Shown: positions 8,005-14,095 of the stretch, in pieces
Layout of the letters: each line of letters opens with the position of its first letter
Position numbering within the stretch: the first letter of the stretch is position 1
Origin: Schleiferiaceae bacterium
GTDB lineage: Bacteria; Bacteroidota; Bacteroidia; Flavobacteriales; Schleiferiaceae
DNA length: 14,095 nt
Assembly (NCBI GenBank): GCA_023260615.1
Contig: JALQUY010000022.1
Coordinates: 1 to 14,095 of the forward strand
Direction of reading: 5' to 3'
The notes under the pieces: generated by a model
Told to the model about the DNA's origin: nothing
Seen by the model: only the letters and a program-made list of their open reading frames with translations
Databases searched by the model: none
Program-made: the position numbers and the translations under genes

Positions 8005-9264
8005 ATGCGCACCCGACTGGAAAACCTCGCCGGCATCGCCCTGGTGGATTTGGAAGGCACTTCCCCTCCCTATTTGGCAGGACCTTCCATGGATCAGGCG
8101 ACCTGCTTGAACCATGCTTTCTTGGACATGGAGGGCGGTCAAATCGTGGCGTTCGGCACTATGGAGGAGCTGCGTTCTGGAGACTACCCCCAGCAGGTGC
8201 GAAGCATAGACGGCACCGGCCGCTGGGCCTTCCCGGCTCTGGTGGACTCCCATACCCACATGGTGTTTGCGAAGGAACGTTCAGAGGAGTTTGAAATGCG
8301 GATGCGCGGCGCGAGCTATGCCGAAATTGCGGCAGCCGGAGGTGGCATCTTGAATTCCGCCGCTGCCTTGGAGGCGCGTTCGGAAGAAGCACTTTTGGAC
8401 GATTTGCTCCTGAGACTCAGCCAAGCGCGAAGCACCGGTACGGCCGTGGTTGAAATTAAAAGCGGCTACGGCCTATCCTTGGAGACCGAACTCAAGATGC
8501 TCCGGGTGGTCCAAAAGGCCAAAAGCCTCTCGCGCATGCCCCTTTTCGCCACCTTTCTAGGCGCTCATGCCGTCCCCAAACGCTTTGACGGCCAACGCGA
8601 GGCCTACTTCGACGAAGTGCTACACCAGATGCTTCCGGCCGTGGCGCACGAAGGCCTGGCTGACTTTGTGGACATTTTTTGCGAGGACCAGTACTTCACG
8701 CCCGAGGAACTTTCCCGTCTCGCAGCCGCAGCTCAAGAGTTGGGCCTGCCCCTTAAGGCGCACGTCAATCAGTTCACGACCTCGGGCGGCTTGCAAGCGA
8801 GTATCGCAGCGCAGGCCTTGAGCGTGGACCACCTCGAAGTGCTCAGCGATCAGGACCTGCTGGACCTTCAAGCTGCTTGGACGGACCGCCAAGGCCCCAT
8901 TCCTGTGGCTTTGCCCGGATGCTCGCTCTTCTTGAACATTCCCTACACGCCTGGCCGTAAAATCATCGATGCCGGCTTGCCATTGGCCATTGCGTCGGAC
9001 TTCAACCCAGGGTCCGCCCCGAGTAGCAACTTGATGCTGGCGTGGAGTTTGGCCTGTCACCAAATGAAACTGACTCCCATGGAAGGCTTAGTCGGTTTAA
9101 CGCTCAACGCTGCTGCCGCTTTGAACGCCCAGAAGCGCTTTGGCTCCATCGCTGTGGGCAAAGAAGCGCACGTATGCCTGACTAAGCCGGTCCAAAGCCT
9201 CGCCAGCCTACCCTACCGATTTGGAGAAAATCTCGTGGAACACACCTTTGTTTTTGGCCTATGA
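8005..9264 (+). CDS. hutI: Imidazolonepropionase
   Basis: Third step of histidine degradation: hydrolyses 4-imidazolone-5-propanoate to N-formimino-L-glutamate. The ATG at 8005 gives 419 residues, the normal family length; the frame is open much further upstream, but that part overlaps aroC on the other strand and resembles no family sequence. Amidohydrolase metal ligands are visible: DSHTH with H83 and H85, H253 in KAHVNQF, D332 in SDFNPG; H276 in DHLE is also conserved. FLGAHAVP (186-191 area), EIKSGYGLSLETELKMLRV at 150-168 and the GGGI loop support the assignment. Its stop overlaps the next start as ATGA, so it heads a compact histidine-utilisation operon. hutH and hutU are not in the window. 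Confidence 0.95.
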   Translation: MRTRLENLAGIALVDLEGTSPPYLAGPSMDQATCLNHAFLDMEGGQIVAFGTMEELRSGDYPQQVRSIDGTGRWAFPALVDSHTHMVFAKERSEEFEMRMRGASYAEIAAAGGGILNSAAALEARSEEALLDDLLLRLSQARSTGTAVVEIKSGYGLSLETELKMLRVVQKAKSLSRMPLFATFLGAHAVPKRFDGQREAYFDEVLHQMLPAVAHEGLADFVDIFCEDQYFTPEELSRLAAAAQELGLPLKAHVNQFTTSGGLQASIAAQALSVDHLEVLSDQDLLDLQAAWTDRQGPIPVALPGCSLFLNIPYTPGRKIIDAGLPLAIASDFNPGSAPSSNLMLAWSLACHQMKLTPMEGLVGLTLNAAAALNAQKRFGSIAVGKEAHVCLTKPVQSLASLPYRFGENLVEHTFVFGL

Positions 9265-10220
9265 ACCCTTTTGAAGCCTTTGTCCCCCGTGCGGGCGAAA
9301 AACGCCTGGGCGATGTCTTCCAGACCCAAACTCCTGGTCAGGGCCAATTTGTCTTTGTGGGCGTCCCGGAAGACATTGGGGTTCGCGCCAATATGGGCCG
9401 CCCTGGGGCTGCTGCCACCCCACCTGCCGTCTTTGCAGCGCTGGCCAACTTCCCTGTCAATGACTGGTTTACCGGCGATCAAGTAGGTTGGGCATGGGTG
9501 GAAGTCGCGGACCTGCAGGCAAAAGCCACCAAAACCACCGACCTAGCTGAATTGCGCGCCCTGACGGCTGAAGTCGACCAGCGGGTGCAAGCCGTTTTAG
9601 AGCCCCTCTTCGCCGCTGGCAAAGTGCCCATTCTCGTGGGCGGTGGGCACAACAACGCCTATCCCCTGCTCGTATCCGCTTCCAAAACGCATGGAGTGGT
9701 ACATGCTTTGAATTTGGACCCGCATCCGGACGTTCGGGCGCTTGAAGGCCGTCACAGCGGCAATGGCTTCAGCTATGCGCATGAAGCAAAGGCCTTGGAC
9801 CGCTATGCCGTTTTGGGCTTGAGCGAACACGGCGTCAATGCCGCGAGCTTGGACTACCTCAACCGCCAGGAAGGCTGCACGTACGAAACGTTTGAATCCT
9901 GGGCAATTCGGGGCGAGCAGTCCATGGATCAGGCCCGCGAACGCCTGCTGTCCTTTGTGCAGAACCGTCCTTTTGGGCTGGAGGTATGTGCGGATGGCAT
10001 TGCGTCCTGCCCCAGCAGCGCCATGAGCCACATCGGCTGGACCTGGCTGGACGTGGCTGAAACCGCTTACCGTGCCGGCCAAACGGGCCAATGCGCCTAC
10101 CTGCACCTCGCTGAAGCCTCCGTAGGCTTGGCCGAAGCCCAGGCACAACCCGCTCTGGCAAAATCCGTCGCGTACAGCGCACTTCAATTTATTCGGGGCT
10201 GCCAAAACCTTCCCTGGTAA
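9261..10220 (+). CDS. hutG: Arginase-family hydrolase, probable formimidoylglutamase
   Basis: 319-residue ureohydrolase-fold enzyme. Between hutI and ftcD the likely role is hydrolysis of N-formimino-L-glutamate to glutamate and formamide. Manganese-ligand motifs: GGGH with H130, and LDPHPDVR with D153, H155 and D157, followed by RALEGRHSGNGFSYA typical of this subgroup. The third motif, usually [SE]xDxD, reads EVCAD at 241-245, so the first Asp appears to be Cys243 while Asp245 is kept. The codon is a clear TGT and the rest of the gene is intact, so it is not decayed. The change could alter metal binding, be a subgroup feature, or mean another substrate. The start overlaps hutI by four bases and the stop overlaps ftcD by one (TAATG). 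Family certain, substrate inferred from context. Confidence 0.85.
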   Translation: MNPFEAFVPRAGEKRLGDVFQTQTPGQGQFVFVGVPEDIGVRANMGRPGAAATPPAVFAALANFPVNDWFTGDQVGWAWVEVADLQAKATKTTDLAELRALTAEVDQRVQAVLEPLFAAGKVPILVGGGHNNAYPLLVSASKTHGVVHALNLDPHPDVRALEGRHSGNGFSYAHEAKALDRYAVLGLSEHGVNAASLDYLNRQEGCTYETFESWAIRGEQSMDQARERLLSFVQNRPFGLEVCADGIASCPSSAMSHIGWTWLDVAETAYRAGQTGQCAYLHLAEASVGLAEAQAQPALAKSVAYSALQFIRGCQNLPW

Positions 10221-11125
10221 TGGCGCTGGAATGTGTCGTCAATATCTCGGAGGGCCGAAGGCAAGACCTCTTGGACGGTTTTGCCGATCGACTTCGCCGC
10301 CATCCCGGCGCCCACCTCCTGCATCAAGACCGAGGCTGGGACGCTAACCGCACCGTTTTCACCTTGGCCGGCAACTCGGAAGGCCTCGTTCAGGCATTGA
10401 CCACGCTGGCGAGTGATTGCTTGGAGCACCTGGACATGCGGTCGCAAAGTGGCATTCACCCCCGCATCGGCGCCCTAGACGTCTGCCCCATCGTCCCCTT
10501 GGATCCGGCCTCCGAAGGCGAGGCGCATCGCACGGTTGCGGCTCTGGCAGATGCATTTGCGGAATTGGGTATTGGCGGATGGTTCTATGCGCAAAGTGCC
10601 GTGCAGCCCGGCTTTGACCTCCTGGCCAATGTCCGAAAAGGCGACTACGAAGGCGTTTCCGCCCGCGCCAACACCTTTGACTTTGGGCAGTACCAAGCCC
10701 GCTTTGGCGCCATGGCGCTGGGAGTGCGCCCCTTCCTCCTCGCCTACAACATCAATGTGACGGGCCTGGACCTTGAACAGGTCAAACAGGTCGCCAAAAA
10801 TGTGCGCGAGAGCAGCCCCGGCGGTCTTCCTGGCCTCCGAGCCATTGGCTGGGACACCCCCGAATTCGGGTGCATGCAAGTGAGCTGCAACATCGTAGAC
10901 CTCAACCGCTGCACCCCAAAGCAACTTTTCGAGCGCATAACTTCGGAGGTGGCCCTTCTAGGCGGTCAGACGATGGGCTCTGAACTGATAGGTTTGGCTC
11001 CCTCCCACGCTTTCCGGGACTTTGCGTCTGATGCGGAAGCCATGAACTTCTTAGGGCTTTCTTCGGTTGTTCCCTTCGACCCATCGGACCGAATTTTAGA
11101 ACGCGTCCTTCAAAAACACCGCTAA
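10220..11125 (+). CDS. ftcD: Glutamate formimidoyltransferase
   Basis: Transfers the formimino group of N-formimino-L-glutamate to tetrahydrofolate, giving glutamate and 5-formimino-THF. The 301 residues correspond to the formiminotransferase half of the two-domain animal enzyme; the cyclodeaminase half is absent here, and a separate cyclodeaminase gene (fchA-type) would be expected elsewhere. Motifs: CVVNISEGRR at 5-14, NRTVFTLAG at 43-51, HPRIGALDVCPIVPL at 80-94 with His80 matching the catalytic His of the family, and GVRPFLLAYNINV. The ATG shares one base with the hutG stop. The start is otherwise fixed because MALECVVNISEG is the family N-terminus. Confidence 0.95.
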   Translation: MALECVVNISEGRRQDLLDGFADRLRRHPGAHLLHQDRGWDANRTVFTLAGNSEGLVQALTTLASDCLEHLDMRSQSGIHPRIGALDVCPIVPLDPASEGEAHRTVAALADAFAELGIGGWFYAQSAVQPGFDLLANVRKGDYEGVSARANTFDFGQYQARFGAMALGVRPFLLAYNINVTGLDLEQVKQVAKNVRESSPGGLPGLRAIGWDTPEFGCMQVSCNIVDLNRCTPKQLFERITSEVALLGGQTMGSELIGLAPSHAFRDFASDAEAMNFLGLSSVVPFDPSDRILERVLQKHR

Positions 11126-11137
11126 CCCCCTACAAGT

Positions 11138-11839
11138 ATGACACTGGAAAACGCACGCATCCTGCTTACTGGAGGCTCTTCAGGCCTTGGAAAGGCTATG
11201 GCCCAGGCACTTGCAAGCCGGGGCGCCAAGGTCCTCATTACTGGTCGTGATGCCGAAAAAGTAGCTCGGGTCGCCGACGAAATAGGCTGCTGGGGAATGG
11301 CCTCGGATGTTTCCAAGGAAGAGGATATCCTAGCCCTCTACGAAGCTGTGGATACGGCATGGGGAGGTCTCGACGTACTGATCAACAACGCGGGAATTGG
11401 CTTCTTCCATCCCATGGATGAAGTCGAAGAGGCCCATTTTGAGGCCATTTTTAAGACCAATGTCTACGGAGCAGCGCTCGCAGGACGTGAGGCAGCTCGC
11501 CGCATGAAAACCCAATCCTCCGGCCACATCATCAACGTGGGTTCTACGGCCGGTTCACGAGGCTTCAAAAATGGAACGGTCTACGCCGCCTCCAAGTTTG
11601 CCCTAAAAGGGATGACCCAGTGTTGGATGCACGAACTGCGCCCCCACAACATTCGCGTCACACTCTTAAGTCCGTCGGGCGTCCCAACCGCCTTCAATGT
11701 GGAGGACCGAAGCGAAAAACCCCTCAAAGACGGCTTGCTCACCCCCAAGGAACTGGCAGACGCTGTCGTTTCCGTCTTGGAAATGGACGATAGAGGATTT
11801 ATACCAGAAGTAGAAGTCTGGGCCACAAACCCCTTCTAA
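11138..11839 (+). CDS. Short-chain dehydrogenase/reductase (classical SDR)
   Basis: 233-residue NAD(P)-dependent oxidoreductase with a Rossmann fold. TGGSSGLG at 11-18 is the dinucleotide-binding loop, NNAG lies at 83-86, and the catalytic set is N108, S136 (NVGSTAGS), Y149 and K153 in YAASK. R37 after the second strand (ITGRD) suggests NADPH preference. The short C-terminus lacks an obvious membrane or substrate-specific extension. It follows ftcD by 12 bases on the same strand, so it probably shares the hut transcript, though no step of histidine degradation needs it. The substrate cannot be read from sequence. It converges on the AlkB-type gene with a one-base gap. Confidence 0.9.
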   Translation: MTLENARILLTGGSSGLGKAMAQALASRGAKVLITGRDAEKVARVADEIGCWGMASDVSKEEDILALYEAVDTAWGGLDVLINNAGIGFFHPMDEVEEAHFEAIFKTNVYGAALAGREAARRMKTQSSGHIINVGSTAGSRGFKNGTVYAASKFALKGMTQCWMHELRPHNIRVTLLSPSGVPTAFNVEDRSEKPLKDGLLTPKELADAVVSVLEMDDRGFIPEVEVWATNPF

Positions 11840-11840
11840 A

Positions 11841-12833
11841 TCAACGCTTGGGGATAAGCGGATCCACCACTTTGTAAAACAAGGGCGGAACCAGAGACAA
11901 GAGCATCATGGCCGGATAGCCCGCAGGCATTTGCGGCGCCTCGTCGTGGTGTTGAAGGGACGGGTATTCCTTGTGCGGAGACGCATGGTGGTCGCTGTGC
12001 CGCGTGAGTTCAAAGAGCAAAAAACGCCCCATGGGATGGTTGGAATTCCACGAATGCACGGGGGTCGCCGTTTCATAACGGAGGTCGCTGAGTTTTTTGC
12101 GAGTCAAACCGTAGTGCTCAATGTAATTGACCGTTTCCAGGAGCAAGAAGCCAACGACCGAAGCTGCCACAAAAGGCAGTAGGGCTGCGGTTTCCACCCA
12201 GGCTATGCTCATCAGCAAAACGATCTCCCATACGAGCAAACGCGCCATGCGCGGGGCGTCCAAGGCCCAAGCGGAACGCCATACCCCTAACACGCTGCGC
12301 AGCCAGAACGCATAGACCGATTCACCGCGACGCGCCGAAGACGGATCCTCCGGCGTTGCCACATGCTTGTGGTGGCCCCAATTGTGATCGATGTAAAACT
12401 GACCGTATAAACTGGTGACGAGCAGGCCCTGTGCCAAGGTTTGAAAGTGCTTTTCGCGGCGGTGCCCCAGTTCATGGGCCGTGTTGATGGCCAAAGAACC
12501 GGCAGATACCCCGTAGGCCGTGATATGGCCCACCAAGCTCAAGGTATCGCCCGCGGCGATATCCCCAGGGACCGTGGTCACAAAGAGCCAGAGCATCCAA
12601 AGGTGCGCAGGAACCACCAATACTAGGACGGCGTCAAACCACATGGACCGCTCCCAGCGTGCGAGGGTCTCCTCGGAGGCGTTTTGCGTTTTAGGCGGGA
12701 GAATGACTTCCAAAAAGGGCACCACCCCAAAGGCATAGGCGAGCGCCGAAAAGCTCCACCAGCCGCTGTGACTCAAGGCCCACCAGACGGAAAGCGTGAG
12801 CGTAAAGGCCAGTAAATAACGCAAGTAACTCAT
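11841..12833 (-). CDS. AlkB-type membrane diiron hydroxylase (alkane 1-monooxygenase-like)
   Basis: 330-residue integral-membrane diiron oxygenase. The histidine boxes are HELGH at 120-124, HNWGHH at 150-155 followed by VATPEDPSSARRGES, and RHSDHH at 278-283. NYIEHYGL at 236-243 is the HYG motif associated with alkane hydroxylases rather than general desaturases. Hydrophobic helices flank the boxes. It is shorter than classical AlkB (about 400), and its second box has Asp where Glu is usual (DHN). I start it at the ATG at 12833; an in-frame TTG at 12842 would add three residues. It lies 11 bases after the CrtA-like gene, likely one operon. Substrate could be medium-chain alkane, fatty acid or another lipid; needs rubredoxin or ferredoxin electrons, with no such gene here. 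Confidence 0.88.
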   Translation of the reverse strand: MSYLRYLLAFTLTLSVWWALSHSGWWSFSALAYAFGVVPFLEVILPPKTQNASEETLARWERSMWFDAVLVLVVPAHLWMLWLFVTTVPGDIAAGDTLSLVGHITAYGVSAGSLAINTAHELGHRREKHFQTLAQGLLVTSLYGQFYIDHNWGHHKHVATPEDPSSARRGESVYAFWLRSVLGVWRSAWALDAPRMARLLVWEIVLLMSIAWVETAALLPFVAASVVGFLLLETVNYIEHYGLTRKKLSDLRYETATPVHSWNSNHPMGRFLLFELTRHSDHHASPHKEYPSLQHHDEAPQMPAGYPAMMLLSLVPPLFYKVVDPLIPKR

Positions 12834-12844
12834 GGCAATCAAGT

Positions 12845-13549
12845 CTATTGAGGAAATTTAGGAAGTTCGCCAAACATGGACAAAACCTCCATGCGGACAA
12901 ACATCTCCTCGCTGTACCAGCCGTGTTTTCGGGTCTTTTGCACCATGGGGCGGTGCTGTCTGCTCTGGTAAGCGAAGGCGTCGAGTTCTTCCGCCGAATT
13001 CCACACACTCAGCGTGGCTTGCTCGACAAGGGGGTATTCCCCCACACCTTTGGCAAAGCACAGGCCGGGGTGCTTCTCCACATGCCGCGAGGCCGATGGC
13101 ACGTTCCACCAAAAGCGCCAGGCCTGACTTCGTTTGATGCTTGCGCGTGTGAGTACCGCCAGGCGGGCGCCCGGTGTGGGTTGCAAAGTCGCGTTTAACG
13201 CAAAGGGCTGAACGCCGTTCCACGTGCCATGGGCGCGAATGGGCTGCGCCGTAAAGCCCCATTCGCTCGTGGCATAGCCGCGCAAATCGGTCAGCATAGC
13301 ATCCGTAGCAAAGAAGGCCTCGGCATCTTCTGCGCGTTCCCAAACGGTGAACCAGGCATACGTGCCCCAATCCGGCCAAATGGAAAAGCCGTTGCCCGCG
13401 CCGCTGCCCAGCATTTTGCCAAAGCAGAGGCCCGGCGCCTGCAGGCCATGGCGGAGGGAGAGCCCCATGCCTCCGAAGGCGCGCCAACGGGCCTTGAAGC
13501 CTGAAAATGTCATAAATCGTACGGCGATGTGGCGGCCTTGGGGGTGCAT
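12845..13549 (-). CDS. CrtA-like protein (spheroidene monooxygenase family)
   Basis: 234-residue cytoplasmic protein resembling CrtA, the spheroidene monooxygenase that adds keto groups to acyclic carotenoids in purple bacteria. Recognisable parts are FSGFKARWRAFGGMGL at 15-30, LTRASIKRSQAWRFWWNVP at 133-151, HPGLCFAKGVGEYPL at 160-174 and a C-terminal KTRKHGWYSEEMFVRMEVL at 205-223. The two halves repeat: PGLCFGKMLG at 39-48 with FTVWERAEDAEAFF, and PGLCFAKGVG at 161-170 with LSVWNSAEELDAFAY, pointing to duplicated ferredoxin-like units. The start at 13549 keeps the family N-terminus (IAVRFMTFSGF); an ATG at 13513 would remove it. No carotenoid biosynthesis gene lies in the window, so activity and substrate are inferred from family resemblance recalled rather than searched. 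Confidence 0.75.
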   Translation of the reverse strand: MHPQGRHIAVRFMTFSGFKARWRAFGGMGLSLRHGLQAPGLCFGKMLGSGAGNGFSIWPDWGTYAWFTVWERAEDAEAFFATDAMLTDLRGYATSEWGFTAQPIRAHGTWNGVQPFALNATLQPTPGARLAVLTRASIKRSQAWRFWWNVPSASRHVEKHPGLCFAKGVGEYPLVEQATLSVWNSAEELDAFAYQSRQHRPMVQKTRKHGWYSEEMFVRMEVLSMFGELPKFPQ

Positions 13550-13553
13550 TCGG

Positions 13554-13608
13554 TCAATTTGTCAGTTCTACCACGTCTAAACAGCCGTGGCATAAGGCTT
13601 GTTTCAAG
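13554..13608 (+). promoter_or_regulatory. htpG upstream region with near-consensus -7 element and two inverted repeats
   Basis: The 87-base gap between the CrtA-like gene and htpG contains TCAATTTG (13554-13561, one mismatch to TAnnTTTG), the inverted repeat CCACG-N10-CGTGG (13571-13575 and 13586-13590), and CTTG-TTT-CAAG (13598-13608). If the -7 element is used, both repeats lie in a 5' leader of about 70 bases. This is not the CIRCE sequence. A role in heat control of htpG, or as a divergent operator, is a guess. Confidence 0.3.
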
Positions 13609-13636
13609 ACGTTCCATAAAACTAAACCAAAGCACT

Positions 13637-14095
13637 ATGGCGACTGGAAAAATCAATGTTTCGGCGGATAACATTTTCCCCATCATCAAAAAATTCCTGT
13701 ATAGCGATCACGAAATTTTCTTGCGTGAGCTCATTTCAAACGCGGTGGACGCGAGCACCAAACTGAAGACCCTGGCCAATTTGGGCGAATTCAAGGGCGA
13801 AACGGGTGATCTGACCATTCAGGTACACATCGACAAGAAGAAAAAGCAGCTTCGCATTGTGGACCGAGGCATCGGCATGACCCAGGACGAGGTGCAGAAA
13901 TACATCAATGACGTGGCCTTTTCGGGCGCGGAAGAATTTGTGAAGCAGTACGAAGGCAAGGTTGAGAAAGGCGCCATGATTGGCCATTTTGGACTGGGCT
14001 TCTACTCCAGCTTTATGGTATCCAGCAAGGTGGAAATCAAGTCCTTGTCTTGGAAGACCGAAAATGAAAAGGAAGGCGCACATTGGTCTTGTGAC
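13637..14095 (+). CDS. htpG: Molecular chaperone HtpG (Hsp90), N-terminal part, cut by window edge
   Basis: ATP-dependent cytosolic chaperone. The 153 residues present cover most of the GHKL ATP-binding domain: FLRELISNAVDA at 28-39 (catalytic Glu31, Mg-binding Asn35), DRGIGM at 76-81 and GHFGLGFYS at 116-124. The reading frame is open to the right edge; full bacterial proteins run about 610-640 residues, so about three quarters is missing. The ATG at 13637 gives the family-like N-terminus MATGKINVSADNIF. No Shine-Dalgarno is visible (CAAAGCACT precedes the ATG). Divergent from the CrtA-like gene, with a structured 87-base gap. Confidence 0.95.
   Translation, partial: MATGKINVSADNIFPIIKKFLYSDHEIFLRELISNAVDASTKLKTLANLGEFKGETGDLTIQVHIDKKKKQLRIVDRGIGMTQDEVQKYINDVAFSGAEEFVKQYEGKVEKGAMIGHFGLGFYSSFMVSSKVEIKSLSWKTENEKEGAHWSCD

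Noticed and set aside
12834..12842. TTG start at 12842 for the AlkB-type gene.
   Set aside because: It would add three residues only; the ATG at 12833 is a better codon and leaves a normal 11-base gap after the upstream gene.
12858..13487. A 209-codon open frame on the minus strand inside the CrtA-like gene.
   Set aside because: It is a shadow of the real frame: rich in Arg, Gly and Pro, without recognisable motifs, while the other frame shows clear CrtA-like blocks and an internal repeat.
13571..13590. CIRCE/HrcA operator upstream of htpG.
   Set aside because: The inverted repeat is CCACG-N10-CGTGG, not TTAGCACTC-N9-GAGTGCTAA; only the general shape is similar.
13598..13620. Sigma-32-like heat-shock promoter (CTTG followed by CCAT) before htpG.
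   Set aside because: The match is poor in both boxes, and Bacteroidota are not known to me to rely on a sigma-32 system.

Overview
The window reads as chromosomal DNA of a Bacteroidota bacterium, most likely a marine flavobacterium-like lineage with moderately high GC. The evidence is a fused alpha/beta E1 2-oxo-acid dehydrogenase, an OmpA protein preceded by PD40-type propeller repeats, promoter elements of the Bacteroidota form TAnnTTTG, and almost no Shine-Dalgarno sequences. No lineage-specific marker was searched, so the assignment is an inference. I see no mobile element, phage gene, CRISPR array, tRNA or rRNA. Genes are tightly packed; the longest stretch without an obvious gene is about 140 bases.

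Layout: (1) 1-1281, minus: a 2-oxo-acid dehydrogenase E1 (alpha/beta fusion) running off the left edge. (2) 1338-3455, plus: an isopenicillin-N-synthase-type oxygenase, trmD, a promoter and leader region with a small ORF, and rplS, closed by a strong terminator. (3) 3542-7969, minus: aroC, a glutamate/aspartate-type symporter and an OmpA/PD40 protein, with gaps or overlaps of a few bases. (4) 8005-11839, plus: hutI, an arginase-family hutG-like gene, ftcD and a short-chain dehydrogenase. The first three overlap by 1-4 bases and form the lower part of histidine degradation. (5) 11841-13549, minus: a CrtA (spheroidene monooxygenase)-like gene followed by an AlkB-type membrane diiron hydroxylase. 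(6) 13637 to the right edge, plus: the N-terminal third of htpG.

How the genes fit together: HutI makes N-formimino-glutamate. The next two genes encode two different ways to consume it: direct hydrolysis (HutG type) and transfer of the formimino group to tetrahydrofolate (FtcD). Both end in glutamate, and a symporter with acidic-amino-acid binding residues lies in the divergent operon 35 bases away. hutH and hutU are not in the window. The CrtA-like/AlkB-like pair looks like a small oxidative lipid or carotenoid tailoring unit.

Most of the window is recognisable housekeeping or catabolic content. The less ordinary items are: a likely Asp-to-Cys change at a metal-ligand position in the HutG-like enzyme; TAnnTTTG elements only 4-5 bases before start codons, suggesting leaderless mRNAs; a 25-codon ORF with a perfect AGGAGG whose stop overlaps an rplS start as ATGA; and the CrtA-like/AlkB-like pair.
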